Under the pieces are notes generated by a model. It did no database searches. It was not told where the DNA came from and saw nothing but the letters and a program-made list of their open reading frames with translations. From CAZHPA01 sp964533945 (lineage in GTDB: Bacteria > Bacillota > Clostridia > Lachnospirales > WRBF01): a stretch of 64,000 nt of DNA. Position numbers and translations under genes: made by a program. Shown piece by piece: positions 43,154-52,770 of this stretch; position 1 is the stretch's first letter; the number at the start of each line of letters is the position of its first letter. The stretch is from the NCBI GenBank assembly GCA_964533945.1, contig CAZHPA010000007.1, positions 10,569 to 74,568 on the forward strand. Direction: 5' to 3'.

Positions 43154-44776
43154 CTAAGCAAAATAATTTAAAGCTCCGTTATGTTCGGATGCGTTGTTTA
43201 TTTGCGCTTCTTCAATTTCAACTTCAGAAGCTCCATCCAAAACCGAACTATTAATTTGTTTAATTTTTGTTAAATAGCGATTTCTTTCTTGCATAAACTG
43301 CCCCATTCGCTGTTGTTGGCTTTCTGAACCGACAGAAACGGAAAGCCCAGAAACTTCAATACCTTGTTTTTGAAGCGTGTCTTTTAATTGATTGAAATTT
43401 GATTCTATAATTTCTTTAACACGCTCATTTTCTGCTAGAAACTGTGCTGTAACAATACCATTTTGGGTTGCAAGCTTTAACGAAACGTCACCTAAGTGTT
43501 CGGGTTTTAGGGTAATTTTAATTTCCGTTAAATTCCCTCTAACATCAACTTTCATTTTGTCAAGCATTGCATTAATTTGCTTCGTAATGTCGTTTGCATC
43601 AACATTACTTGCACTTCCTAAATTCCTTGAATTTTCTAATGAAGCCATTTGCCTTGCTTCAACAATACTAGCTTGCGCAAAGTTTGATTGATTGTTTGTG
43701 CTAAAGTCAAAGTTGTTGTTTTCAATAAAAACATCGCTTTGCTTGTCACTTGAATAAGCTTCAAAACCGTTTTTGCCGCTTTTTTGCTTATCTTCATATG
43801 AAACGGTTTCTGTTGTACTTATAAATTCTTCTTCCAAAGCAGCTACCTCATCTAAATTTTCAGAAGCCACACTCGACAAATGTTTTTCTGTGCCTTCATC
43901 TTTTGTTTCTGCTTTTAAAGCTTCTTTTTGTACAACAACAGGGGCAACATCTTTTTCTTGAACTTCTTCATAGCCTTCACTAACTTCAAATGTAGTACTT
44001 GAATTATTGGCAGCAAATGTTTCGGTTATTTCTTCAGAAAATTGTTTATCTAATGTAGCTTGCTTGTTGTCAAGCGGTATATTTTCCGCTTTAGTTTCAA
44101 GCAACAGTTTAGCCTCTGCAGTGTCAAACACTTTGGTATTTTCAATAACGTGTTCAGGCTTTGCAGTTTCTTTTGAAGCTTGTTCTGCAGCAGTATAAAT
44201 TGCATTAAACATTTCTTTAATATTAGGAATGCTTAAAAGTTCTGAAGAATCTTCAATATTAAGTAAAGCTTGAATAAACTGGCTAATGTTGCCTTTATCT
44301 AAAAGGTCTGAAGCTTGAAGGTTTAGTTGTTGTAAAATACTTAAAACTTCTTCCTTTGAAATTGAAAGAATTTCGGCAAGATTCTCAACAATTTTTTCCT
44401 CATTATTATTTTCGGCTTTTTGCGCTGTTTGCTTAACTTCTGTTTTAGCTTTAGTGTTGTTAATTTTTTCACTTTTTTCATTGCTTGTGCTGTTTTTGGT
44501 TTCAACATCTTGTGAAGCTTTAGTTTGGCTTTCGGAAGAAGCGCTTAGTTTTTCGTTAGATTCGTATCTTTTTGCGGGTTTTAAAGCTTTAGCTTTAGGC
44601 TTTGATTCCGATTTAGTTTTTAATTCGGGTTTAGCTTCAGCTTTAGATTCCGGCTTTGTTTTGGTTTCTGCTTTTGCAATGTAGTTTTCAAAGTTTAAGC
44701 CACTAGCGTTTGAACTTTTAGGTTTTGCAGAGTTTAATAGTTCGCTTACTTTTGTTTTAGCCAAATTGAAAATCAA
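43154..44776 (-). CDS. fliK: Flagellar hook-length control protein FliK
   Basis: A 540-residue FliK. The C-terminal hook-length domain is clear (EIKITLKPEHLGDVSLKLAT, then GIVTAQFLAENERVKEIIES). The N-terminal two thirds are disordered and rich in Lys/Glu/Ser/Ala, including KAEAKPELKTKSESKPKAK-type repeats, as expected for the molecular ruler region. The start is TTG at 44776, 6 nt after GGGAGGG. Confidence 0.9.
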   Translation of the reverse strand: MIFNLAKTKVSELLNSAKPKSSNASGLNFENYIAKAETKTKPESKAEAKPELKTKSESKPKAKALKPAKRYESNEKLSASSESQTKASQDVETKNSTSNEKSEKINNTKAKTEVKQTAQKAENNNEEKIVENLAEILSISKEEVLSILQQLNLQASDLLDKGNISQFIQALLNIEDSSELLSIPNIKEMFNAIYTAAEQASKETAKPEHVIENTKVFDTAEAKLLLETKAENIPLDNKQATLDKQFSEEITETFAANNSSTTFEVSEGYEEVQEKDVAPVVVQKEALKAETKDEGTEKHLSSVASENLDEVAALEEEFISTTETVSYEDKQKSGKNGFEAYSSDKQSDVFIENNNFDFSTNNQSNFAQASIVEARQMASLENSRNLGSASNVDANDITKQINAMLDKMKVDVRGNLTEIKITLKPEHLGDVSLKLATQNGIVTAQFLAENERVKEIIESNFNQLKDTLQKQGIEVSGLSVSVGSESQQQRMGQFMQERNRYLTKIKQINSSVLDGASEVEIEEAQINNASEHNGALNYFA

Positions 44777-44835
44777 AACATTCCCTCCCTTCTTTAAATG
44801 GTGCTAGCATTTGTTGTTCTAAACCTTATTCAAAA

Positions 44836-45687
44836 CTAAGGCGTTTGATTTGCTGTTTGAGGGTACAGCGCTTTTGTAAGAGTTGCAGCGTTTTCGGGTG
44901 TCATTTCAGACAAAATTGCCGCTGTCTTTTTTTTATCTATATTTTTTAAAATTAGAACAACCAAGTTTGAATCTTCCAGAATAAGCTGTTCAAGCAACTT
45001 TGCCGCTGGGGCTTCATCCATAGCTTGATATGTTGCTATATAATCTTTAAACTCTTTTGTTCTTGCAGCTGTTGAAACTGCTTCTTTATATAGTTCCTGT
45101 GCATTTTCTGGATAAATTGTTTCATAGAATTTTGAATATGCGGTTGGGTCTTTAAGCGCAACCAGTCTTTCAAATTCTTCTTTTTCTTTTTTAAATTCCA
45201 ATTGTTGGTCACTAAATACTTTAAGCCTATCAATTTCGGCAATATATTCATTATTTCTGCTTTGGGCAGCTTTTAAATCTGCTTCGCTTCTATCCAATTT
45301 AGCTTGCAACTCGTTAATTTGAGCTGTAAGCTGTTCATTTGTAACTTGAGGCGTTTTTTCTTTAGAAATCGGCAAAACATCTTTAACGATTGGAACTTTT
45401 GTTAATGTAGTATCTAAGTATTTGCTTCTTATGCTAAATACATCAAACCATAAAACAGCAACAGCGCCGGAAATAACAGCAAGAAATAGAAAAATTGGAA
45501 TTATTTTTGAAAGTACACCTTTTTTCTTTTTGTTTTTCTGTTTTTCTTCTTTTTTGCGTAACTTTTCTTGCTTTTTAAGCTCTTTCTTTTCTTTGCTGGT
45601 TAGCTTTGCAGGCTCGTCTTGTGTTGTTGTGTTTTGCGCTTCTTTTTCATTAACTTCTTTTTGTTTAGGTTCTTTAACAGCAGCCAT
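44836..45687 (-). CDS. MotE-like flagellar protein (MgtE N-domain type)
   Basis: A 283-residue protein: a lysine-rich cytoplasmic N-terminus (~residues 25-60), one TM (IIPIFLFLAVISGAVAVLWF), a coiled coil (~120-160) and a C-terminal domain like the MgtE N-domain (ILKNIDKKKTAAILSEMTPE). This layout between fliJ and fliK fits the MotE-type chaperone/stator-associated family. The ATG at 45687 is chosen because GGAGG sits just upstream; a TTG at 45705 would include the ribosome site. Confidence 0.82.
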   Translation of the reverse strand: MAAVKEPKQKEVNEKEAQNTTTQDEPAKLTSKEKKELKKQEKLRKKEEKQKNKKKKGVLSKIIPIFLFLAVISGAVAVLWFDVFSIRSKYLDTTLTKVPIVKDVLPISKEKTPQVTNEQLTAQINELQAKLDRSEADLKAAQSRNNEYIAEIDRLKVFSDQQLEFKKEKEEFERLVALKDPTAYSKFYETIYPENAQELYKEAVSTAARTKEFKDYIATYQAMDEAPAAKLLEQLILEDSNLVVLILKNIDKKKTAAILSEMTPENAATLTKALYPQTANQTP

Positions 45688-45721
45688 ATATACTATAGCC
45701 TCCAATTAGAGTTAGAGCGTT

Positions 45722-46168
45722 TTAAACGCTGCGGTTGTTGAATTTATAGCTTACAATTTCGTCAACAAGTTTTTGTTCTGTAATTTTTTCTTCTTTTAAA
45801 AATTCGCCAAGTTTATTTTCCTTTAGTATTGCATACATTTTCTTTTGTTTAGAAGCTTCTACAAGTTCTTGCCTTGTCTCGTTGACATATTGTTCTGCTT
45901 TTTCAATAGCTTTTTGCTGCATAACAATTTTTTGTTTAATAATTTCTATATAATCATTGCAGTTTAGCAATTCATTAGGATTAATTCCTTTTTCAATACT
46001 GCTTCTAAAAAAGCTAATGTAGTATTCCTTTTCTTTAATTAAAAGAATTTTTTTCTGCTTTTCTTGTTCAAACCTGCTAACTGCACGCCCAAATTCCAGC
46101 CTTTTTTGGTCTTCCAATTTTTCTTTTATGTTTAGTATGCTATTTAGAGGGAAAACAAACTTTGCCAT
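45722..46168 (-). CDS. fliJ: Flagellar export chaperone FliJ
   Basis: A 148-residue, almost entirely coiled-coil protein starting with the typical FVFPLNSILNIKEKLEDQ. FliJ is the central stalk of the FliI ATPase. It follows fliI by 8 nt. It is identified by position, length and the N-terminal pattern. Confidence 0.9.
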   Translation of the reverse strand: MAKFVFPLNSILNIKEKLEDQKRLEFGRAVSRFEQEKQKKILLIKEKEYYISFFRSSIEKGINPNELLNCNDYIEIIKQKIVMQQKAIEKAEQYVNETRQELVEASKQKKMYAILKENKLGEFLKEEKITEQKLVDEIVSYKFNNRSV

Positions 46169-46176
46169 TTAATCAC

Positions 46177-47487
46177 CTAGCCCACCACTTTACTCATAGC
46201 CGCAATAGTTTGCGAAAAAGAAATTTTTTCGTCAACTGTTTGCTGCAAAAAGTTATTTATGGCGTTATGTCTTTCAATAGCTTCATCAATTTCTTGATTG
46301 CTTCCTTTAACGTACGCACCAATATTAATTAAATCTTCGGCATCTGCATAAACTGCCATTAATTTCTTAATTTTGTTTGCGCATTGCTTATGGTTTTTGT
46401 CTGCAATGTCATTCATTAAACGTGACACGCTGCTTAAAACATCAATCGAGGGGTAGTGGTTTCTTGAAGCAATTTTTCTTGATAAAACAATGTGTCCATC
46501 TAAAACCCCTCTTGCGGTGTCTGTAACGGGTTCTGTTAAATCGTCGCCGTCAACCAAAACGGTGTATATGCCTGTAATTGTGCCTTTGCTTGAGCAGCCT
46601 GCACGTTCTAAAAGCCGAGGTATTAAAGAAAAAACAGAGGGAGTGTAGCCTCTTGAAACAGGAGGCTCACCGGCGGCTAATCCAACTTCTCTTTGCGCCA
46701 TAGCATAGCGTGTTAATGAATCCATTAATAGAATTACATCTTTTCCGCAATCTCTAAAATATTCGGCAATGCTTGTTGCAACTTCTGCTGCTTTTAACCT
46801 AACAAGTGCAGGCTTGTCGGACGTTGCAACAACAATAACAGAGCGTTTAAGTCCTTCTTCTCCCAAATCCTTTTCAATAAATTCCTTAACTTCCCTGCCG
46901 CGTTCTCCAACAAGGGCAATAACATTTACTTGGGCATTTGTATTTCTGGCAATCATACCCATTAACGTACTTTTTCCAACGCCGCTTCCGGCAAAAATGC
47001 CAATTCTTTGACCTTTGCCTAAAGTTATTAAGCCATCAATAGCTTTAACACCAAGTTGCAAAGGTTCTTTAATTCTTGTTCTGCTTAAAGGGTCGGGTGG
47101 AGTGTTTTTTAAATTATATACTTCATTCGAAACAATTGAACCTAATCCATCCATAGGTTCGCCTAGTCCATCAATAACCCTTCCTAAAAGATTATGTGAA
47201 ACTTTAACGGTTAAAGGCTTATTAGCGGCTTCAACAATACTTCCCGGTCCTATGCCGTGCATTTCTCCTATAGGCATTAGCAAAATGTTATTATTTCTAA
47301 AACCTACAACTTCTGCATAAATAGGTGTGCTGTGCTTTGAAGCTTTAATTATACAAAGGTCGGAAACGCTAACATCAGGACCTATAGATTCAATTGTTAA
47401 ACCAACAACTTGAGAAACTCTCCCTAGCTTTTTAATATAGACTTTATCCATAACTATATTATACTTTGTTAAGTCAATACTTTTCAA
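46177..47487 (-). CDS. fliI: Flagellum-specific ATPase FliI
   Basis: A 436-residue F1-type ATPase of the flagellar export machine. It has Walker A GSGVGKSTLMGMIAR, GERGREVKEFIE, Walker B VILLMDSLTRYAMAQRE and the conserved RGYTPSVFSLIPRLLERAG. The start is TTG at 47487 with AGGTG 9 nt upstream, 10 nt after fliH. Confidence 0.96.
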   Translation of the reverse strand: MKSIDLTKYNIVMDKVYIKKLGRVSQVVGLTIESIGPDVSVSDLCIIKASKHSTPIYAEVVGFRNNNILLMPIGEMHGIGPGSIVEAANKPLTVKVSHNLLGRVIDGLGEPMDGLGSIVSNEVYNLKNTPPDPLSRTRIKEPLQLGVKAIDGLITLGKGQRIGIFAGSGVGKSTLMGMIARNTNAQVNVIALVGERGREVKEFIEKDLGEEGLKRSVIVVATSDKPALVRLKAAEVATSIAEYFRDCGKDVILLMDSLTRYAMAQREVGLAAGEPPVSRGYTPSVFSLIPRLLERAGCSSKGTITGIYTVLVDGDDLTEPVTDTARGVLDGHIVLSRKIASRNHYPSIDVLSSVSRLMNDIADKNHKQCANKIKKLMAVYADAEDLINIGAYVKGSNQEIDEAIERHNAINNFLQQTVDEKISFSQTIAAMSKVVG

Positions 47488-47497
47488 GTAAAATCAC

Positions 47498-48277
47498 CTA
47501 CCCGCCGCTCTCCAAAATATAGCATAAGTTTTCTTTTAAAGAATTAAATTGTTCTCCCAAGCTGCAATCAATATCGCCAAAAGGCGTTTCAATAATGCAG
47601 TCTGATTTATCAAGCGACAAATTCATAACTATATCAAGGTTTGCTGAAGTTGCCAATAAAGCTAAAATTTCCTCTTTGTTTTGAACAACTGTTTCATAAT
47701 CGCTTTTTGAAACATGAACAACAACTTTGCCTGTAATTGTTGTTCCCTCAATTCCTTGTTTAATTAAACCCAATATTACTTTGTGATTAAACTTTGCAAT
47801 ATTTGGCAACAATTTTTCTAAGATATTGCAAATAAGTTCAACAATATCTTGTTCAATACTTTCTATAATTTCAGTTCGCTCCATATATGCTTGTTCCAAA
47901 ACGGTTTGGGCTTCTTCCTTGATGCCCTCCGCTTCTGCCAAGCCTTGTTCAAAGCCGCTATCAAAGCCTTCTCTTTCGGCTTTAATTTCTGCTTCTTGCG
48001 CAATTAAAGCGGCATCACTTTTGGCTTTCTCAATAATTTCTTCTGCTAAAGCCTCAGCATTAGAAACAATTTTTTGTGCTTGTTCGTTAGCTTCGCTAAT
48101 TATTTTTTCTCTAAGTTCTTGTGCCGATTCTTGTTCTATAAATTCTTCTTCAATTTCAACGTTGCATTCTTCAAAGTCGTTGCCAATGCCAATAATATTA
48201 AGGGGCGGCAAAACTTCAATGCGAAAAACATCATCGGCATCTATTTTAATTGCATTAGACCTTAAAATTTTAGGCAA
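47498..48277 (-). CDS. fliH: Flagellar assembly protein FliH
   Basis: A 259-residue FliH. It has a long coiled-coil central part rich in Glu/Ala (EAEIKAEREGFDSGFEQGLA) and a C-terminal V-ATPase-E-like domain (VKVHVSKSDYE-like VVVHVSKSDYETV; CIIETPFGDIDCSLGEQFN). It regulates FliI. The start is TTG at 48277 with GAGGAG upstream. The TTG abuts the stop of the preceding gene as TAATTG. Confidence 0.92.
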   Translation of the reverse strand: MPKILRSNAIKIDADDVFRIEVLPPLNIIGIGNDFEECNVEIEEEFIEQESAQELREKIISEANEQAQKIVSNAEALAEEIIEKAKSDAALIAQEAEIKAEREGFDSGFEQGLAEAEGIKEEAQTVLEQAYMERTEIIESIEQDIVELICNILEKLLPNIAKFNHKVILGLIKQGIEGTTITGKVVVHVSKSDYETVVQNKEEILALLATSANLDIVMNLSLDKSDCIIETPFGDIDCSLGEQFNSLKENLCYILESGG

Positions 48278-48664
48278 TTACTTCAACTCCTCTTTGAATT
48301 CTTTGAATATAGAACTAACAGAACGCATAGAAACTATAATTTGGCCTTGATTCTGCATTTTCTCAATTACTTCAACAACTTTTTGCTGGGCCTTTTGAAT
48401 TTCTATTTCTTCAGGCGGCAATAAATCAAAAAGCTGCATTTCTTCCTCAATAATCAATTTGCGTTGCTTTGAAACGTTTTGTAAAACCCTTTCACAAACT
48501 TCATTGCTTGCACCTTTAAGCGCAAGGGCGATTTCTTTATCGTTTATATTTTTTTGGAACAAGATATGTTGAAGACAACTATTATCAATGTCTTTAATGT
48601 TTTCAAAATCAGTTCCAAAACTGCAAGACACATAGCAATCGTAAATTGGATTAATATTTTCCAT
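48278..48664 (-). CDS. Stand-alone FliG C-terminal-domain paralog
   Basis: A 128-residue protein aligning with the last ~105 residues of the adjacent FliG: IALALKGASNEVCERVLQNV against IAIALKGSSPELQDLILSNV, and AQQKVVEVIEKMQNQGQIIV against AQQKIVNIIRKLQESGEIIV. It lacks the FliG N- and middle domains. On E. coli FliG numbering it keeps K264 and acids at 288/289 but has Gln for R281 and Pro for R297, residues the full FliG here retains. It follows fliG by 29 nt and abuts fliH. It may modulate the rotor or be a decaying duplicate; its intact frame and ribosome site favour expression. Confidence 0.85.
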   Translation of the reverse strand: MENINPIYDCYVSCSFGTDFENIKDIDNSCLQHILFQKNINDKEIALALKGASNEVCERVLQNVSKQRKLIIEEEMQLFDLLPPEEIEIQKAQQKVVEVIEKMQNQGQIIVSMRSVSSIFKEFKEELK

Positions 48665-48693
48665 TCAAGACCCGCCCCTTTTTAAAAAAGAAA

Positions 48694-49713
48694 CTAAGCG
48701 ATTATTTCATCTCCGCCACCTCTTGCAACGATAATTTCTCCGGATTCTTGAAGTTTACGGATAATGTTAACAATTTTTTGTTGTGCTTCTTCAACATCTG
48801 AACGACGGACAGGACCCATAAAATCCATATCTTCCCTAATCATTGCAGCAAGACGTTTAGAAACATTGCTTAAAATTAAATCTTGAAGCTCTGGGCTTGA
48901 ACCTTTAAGTGCAATTGCAATTTCCCTATTTTCAATTTCTTGACGTAAAACAATTTGAATTGTTTTATTGTCAAGGTTAACAATATCTTCAAATACAAAC
49001 ATTTTCTTTTTAACTTCATCGGCAAGTTCGGCATCGTCCATTTCAAGAGTTTCCATAATGTTTTTCTCTGTAGACCTGTCAACAGAATTTAATATTTCAA
49101 CAACAGCATCTACACCGCCAACAACTGTGAAATCGTCCATCATTAGTGATGATAACCTCTTTTCAAGTGCTCTTTCAACTTCTTTGATTACATCGGGTGA
49201 TGTTCTATCCATTATAGCAATTCTTCTTGCAACATCTGCTTGCTTTTCAGGTGCAAGTTGAGATAAAACTTCACCGGCTTGCTTTGGTTTTAAATACGAC
49301 AATATGAGCGCAATTGTTTGTGGATGTTCGTTTTGAATAAAGTTTATAATTTGGGTTGCATCTGTTTTGCGAATAAAGTCAAACGGTCTAACTTGCAATG
49401 AAACCGTAAGTTTGCTAATAACATCGAATGCCCTTGATTCGCCAAGTGCTTTTTCAAGTATTTGTTTAGCATATCCAATGCCGCCTTCTGCAATGTATTG
49501 TTGGGCGATGCAAATTTGGTAAAATTCTTCAAGCACTTTTTCTTTTATTTCTGGCATAACGCTTGAAATATTTGCAATTTCAAGAGTTAGTGTTTCAATT
49601 TCTTCTTCTTTAAGGTGTTTAAAAACAAGGGCAGACTTTTCAGGGCCTAATGCAATTAAAAGTATTGCGGCTTTTTCACGCCCGGTTAATTCATTATACG
49701 TTGTGACTGCCAC
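48694..49713 (-). CDS. fliG: Flagellar motor switch protein FliG
   Basis: A 339-residue rotor protein with the usual three domains. Recognisable are REKAAILLIALGPEKSALVF, the EHPQTIALILSYLKPKQAGE middle region and the torque helix region NVSKRLAAMIREDMDFMGPV. The start is GTG at 49713 behind GGGAGTG, 4 nt after fliF. Its C-terminal domain is duplicated in the next gene. Confidence 0.96.
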   Translation of the reverse strand: MAVTTYNELTGREKAAILLIALGPEKSALVFKHLKEEEIETLTLEIANISSVMPEIKEKVLEEFYQICIAQQYIAEGGIGYAKQILEKALGESRAFDVISKLTVSLQVRPFDFIRKTDATQIINFIQNEHPQTIALILSYLKPKQAGEVLSQLAPEKQADVARRIAIMDRTSPDVIKEVERALEKRLSSLMMDDFTVVGGVDAVVEILNSVDRSTEKNIMETLEMDDAELADEVKKKMFVFEDIVNLDNKTIQIVLRQEIENREIAIALKGSSPELQDLILSNVSKRLAAMIREDMDFMGPVRRSDVEEAQQKIVNIIRKLQESGEIIVARGGGDEIIA

Positions 49714-49717
49714 GCTA

Positions 49718-51355
49718 TCACTCCCAATCGTCGTTTAGCCAATTGCGTAGCAAATGGGCAACTGATTCCGGTCTTTCTTGAATAAATTTTTCAATTTGCA
49801 ATTTAGCTTCAGAATCTTTTTCAAAATCAATATCTCTAAGACGCATTTCTTGTTCTGTTTCTTCATCAAGTTGCGTTTGAGCTATTACTTGTTCAACATC
49901 AAGTTCTTCTTCTGTAATTAATCCCACTTCATCGGCTTGTGTTTTCTTAATTAAGCCATATGCTAAAATAAGTATTAATACAGCAGCTATTCCAAATAAA
50001 ATATATTGACCTATGTTTAAAGGTTCTTGTGGTTTATCTGCAAACATTGGTATTTCAAATCCAACTACAGATATATTATCAATTTTTGTTCCTATTCGTA
50101 TGTTGTCTATAAGCTGTTGTTCTACAGCTATTAAAACAGGGTTTCTGTTAGCTTCTTTAAAAGCTTGCCAAGTCATTCCGTTTAGAAGGTTGTTTGTTGT
50201 CATATATGCTTCATCGTAATTTCTGGTTCTGTAAACAGAAATAGAAAGCGAAGAATCTTCTGGAATTACTGAGCCTGTGCCTTCGTCAGTTTCTCTTTCG
50301 ATAACGTTATAATCATAATCTATTATACTTTCGCTTGTTGAAGCAGACGAAGTAGTGTTTTCTCCCGTATTATATGTTGGTGCTTCTCCGTTATTTGCCC
50401 CTAAGCCCGGTTCTGCTTGAGGGGTTACGTCTGTTGCTGTTTGTTTGCGTGTTTCTTCTCTTGTTATAACGCCAATGTCGTTTCCGGCAACAGGCGGTTC
50501 TAATGTTTTGCTTCTAGTTAAAGATTTATCTGTTTTTAAAGCTATATGCGAAAGAACTCGAACTTCTGGAAAAATGGGTTTTAAATAAAAATTAACTTTA
50601 GATTCAATATCTTTTTTATATTGCCTTTCCAATTCATAGGCTTTTTCAAACATTTCGCCTTGAAGCTGTGCTTCTTGTTCTGCCCCTGAATATAGAAGTT
50701 CCATATTTTGGTTTGAAATTTCTATGTTGTCCAGAGTTAAACCAACAACAGAAGCGCTTAGTTGTCTGGCAATAGTAGTTGCTTGCGTTTTAGTTATAGT
50801 TTTACCGTCTTCAACAGTTAAAACAGCATTAACGGAAGGCTGATTTTTAGATTCAATAAAAAAGTTAGTATCATCGGGAAGTGCTAATGTAACGTTTGCA
50901 GCCTTAACCCCTTCAAATAAAACCAGCTTGTTGGCAAGTGCAGTTTCTGCTGCCAACCTGATATTTTCTTTTTTAATAGTTTCGGTTGTGCCCATGCCGC
51001 TTGCTTTAAGCGCATCTGGCCATGTAAACCCCGGCTGTTTTGTTATTTCATTATCTGATAAAACAATTTGCGCCTTATCATTATCAGCTTCACGGACTAA
51101 AATTGCCTCTCCGCCTTTTGCAAGCTTATATTTAATGCCTGCTTCATCAAGCGTTTTCTGAATTTCTGAAGCTTGAGAATAAGTTAACTTATTAACAAGC
51201 ACTTTCATATTTGGCCTTGTTAGAAAATATATTGTTGTTCCCAAGATAGCAAGTATTAATAAAACGGTTACACCAAGGCGAATTTTTTGCCCCTTTTCCA
51301 AGCCGTTCCATTTTTCCGAAACTTTGTTCATATAGCCTAATAGCCTATCCTGCAT
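49718..51355 (-). CDS. fliF: Flagellar MS-ring protein FliF
   Basis: A 545-residue MS-ring subunit with TM helices near residues 26-46 and 455-475. It has the RBM1/RBM2 domains (LTYSQASEIQKTLDEAGIKY; VTLALPDDTNFFIESKNQPS), an RBM3 with a low-complexity insert rich in Thr/Ser/Glu, and a C-terminal FliG-binding tail (RPESVAHLLRNWLNDD). Confidence 0.96.
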   Translation of the reverse strand: MQDRLLGYMNKVSEKWNGLEKGQKIRLGVTVLLILAILGTTIYFLTRPNMKVLVNKLTYSQASEIQKTLDEAGIKYKLAKGGEAILVREADNDKAQIVLSDNEITKQPGFTWPDALKASGMGTTETIKKENIRLAAETALANKLVLFEGVKAANVTLALPDDTNFFIESKNQPSVNAVLTVEDGKTITKTQATTIARQLSASVVGLTLDNIEISNQNMELLYSGAEQEAQLQGEMFEKAYELERQYKKDIESKVNFYLKPIFPEVRVLSHIALKTDKSLTRSKTLEPPVAGNDIGVITREETRKQTATDVTPQAEPGLGANNGEAPTYNTGENTTSSASTSESIIDYDYNVIERETDEGTGSVIPEDSSLSISVYRTRNYDEAYMTTNNLLNGMTWQAFKEANRNPVLIAVEQQLIDNIRIGTKIDNISVVGFEIPMFADKPQEPLNIGQYILFGIAAVLILILAYGLIKKTQADEVGLITEEELDVEQVIAQTQLDEETEQEMRLRDIDFEKDSEAKLQIEKFIQERPESVAHLLRNWLNDDWE

Positions 51356-51388
51356 TCACTCGCCTCTTTTCAGTACCAATAATAAAGA

Positions 51389-51706
51389 TTACACTTGCAA
51401 CCGCATTATTTCTCTGTAAGCCTCAACTATTTTGTTTGTTACCTGCACTGTAAAGTTAAGTGATGCATAAGCTTTTTCTTGTGCCATCATAACTGCTAAA
51501 ATGTCGTCCGATTTCCCCGTTGCAATATCAAGTTGTGCTTGCTCTGCCTGACGCTGGTATGTGTTTACTTCATTAATCACTGAAAGTGCTGCTTCATAAA
51601 ACTTATCAAACGTCTTTCCTTGAGGTTCGATAGGTTTTTTTGCTAAAATATTGCCAAATGAAATCTCCTTAATGCTAGCAATATTATTCAAACTATCAGT
51701 AGTCAT
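51389..51706 (-). CDS. fliE: Flagellar hook-basal body complex protein FliE
   Basis: A 105-residue FliE, the MS-ring/rod junction protein. It shows the conserved C-terminal part (KSDDILAVMMAQEKAYASLN, FTVQVTNKIVEAYREIMRLQ). The ATG at 51706 is chosen because AAAAGGGG lies 9 nt upstream; a longer frame from 51742 has no ribosome site. Confidence 0.93.
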   Translation of the reverse strand: MTTDSLNNIASIKEISFGNILAKKPIEPQGKTFDKFYEAALSVINEVNTYQRQAEQAQLDIATGKSDDILAVMMAQEKAYASLNFTVQVTNKIVEAYREIMRLQV

Positions 51707-51757
51707 TATTAATTGCCCCTTTTGTAGTTGTTTTATCTGCAAAAAGCAGCGTTATAT

Positions 51758-52225
51758 TTACCTGCTTATTTCAAGAGTTTTAATAAGCATAGATTTTGTG
51801 TTGTTTAATGCGGTAACATTAGCTTCATATGAGCGGCTTGCAGAAATCATATTAACCATTTCCTTAACAACATTAACATTTGGCATTTCAACGTATCCAT
51901 CTTCGTTTGCATCGGGGTGGGAAGGTTCGTATACTAACGCCCCCCGTGTTTCGTCATCAACAATTTTTGAAACCCTAACGCCATGCCCGGTTGAAGCTGC
52001 CGAATTTTTATTTAAAGCATTTTCAAATTGGGAAGAAAAAGAAAGCTTTGTGTCTTTCATTTCTTGAAATAAAGCAATTTTTCTTTTGTATGGCTCGAAA
52101 GTTTCGCCATTTACTCTGGCTCTTGTTGTGTTAACGTTTGCAATGTTTTCTGAAATTACATCCATTCGCAATCTTTGTGCGGTTAAGCCGCTTGCGCTTA
52201 CATTCATTGAACTAAAAAAAGACAT
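51758..52225 (-). CDS. flgC: Flagellar basal-body rod protein FlgC
   Basis: A 155-residue rod protein beginning MSFFSSMNVSASGLTAQRLR and ending with the paired helix MVNMISASRSYEANVTALNN. The ATG at 52225 is chosen because GGAGGTG lies 6 nt upstream. It is coexpressed with flgB and fliE. Confidence 0.95.
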   Translation of the reverse strand: MSFFSSMNVSASGLTAQRLRMDVISENIANVNTTRARVNGETFEPYKRKIALFQEMKDTKLSFSSQFENALNKNSAASTGHGVRVSKIVDDETRGALVYEPSHPDANEDGYVEMPNVNVVKEMVNMISASRSYEANVTALNNTKSMLIKTLEISR

Positions 52226-52259
52226 ATCTACCACCTCCTGTTAAATTCTAATATTAAAA

Positions 52260-52634
52260 CTATTTTGAAAGTGCAACACTAAGGCGTTTATAGTTGTTCA
52301 TAACGCCGCTGACCAATGCATCGTAACTAACAGAATTTTTATATAAGTCAACCATTTCAAGTTCTATATCGACATTATTTTTATCAATTCTATAGTTAAA
52401 ATTTTTATTAACTGTTTTAATAACAGGGGAAGCTTTTTTCAAATCCAATTTTCCGGTTTTTTTTGCAACTTCAATTGCTTCGGAAAGTGCATTTTCAAAA
52501 GCAACAGTTCCCTTTTTAAAGTTCGGAGTATCAACGTTTGCAATATTATTTTGAATTACTTCGTTTCTGCATACAACGCCTTGCATTGCTGCTTCCATAA
52601 TGTCATTTTGAACAAACATTCTATTAAAAAGCAT
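52260..52634 (-). CDS. flgB: Flagellar basal-body rod protein FlgB
   Basis: A 124-residue rod protein (VIQNNIANVDTPNFKKGTVA; VDLYKNSVSYDALVSGVMNN). It is the first gene of the flagellar operon. GGGGGTG lies 5 nt upstream of the ATG. Confidence 0.95.
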   Translation of the reverse strand: MLFNRMFVQNDIMEAAMQGVVCRNEVIQNNIANVDTPNFKKGTVAFENALSEAIEVAKKTGKLDLKKASPVIKTVNKNFNYRIDKNNVDIELEMVDLYKNSVSYDALVSGVMNNYKRLSVALSK

Positions 52635-52722
52635 TTAAGCACCCCCGGTCTTTGCTAATTCTTTTTTGCGCAATAAGCCAAACCTAAAAAGTGATATTTT
52701 TACAACTATTTCACATAAGGTT

Positions 52723-52753
52723 ATTATAATACAATTCCGAAAATTAATACCAA
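52723..52753 (-). promoter_or_regulatory. Candidate promoter of the flagellar operon
   Basis: On the minus strand, TATAAT at 52728-52723 is a perfect -10 box about 90 nt upstream of flgB. The best -35 is TTGGTA at 52753-52748, with a rather long 19-nt spacer. No sigma-D (FliA) type promoter was found here. Confidence 0.4.
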
Positions 52754-52770
52754 TTGATGATTATGTACTG

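Noticed and set aside
43392..44684. Several plus-strand frames antisense to fliK
   Set aside because: Low-complexity mirror images of the fliK Glu/Lys-rich coding sequence.
47826..48350. 174-codon plus-strand frame antisense to fliH
   Set aside because: It is complementary to the fliH coiled-coil region, Ser-rich as expected from antisense of Glu/Ala codons, and has no ribosome site.
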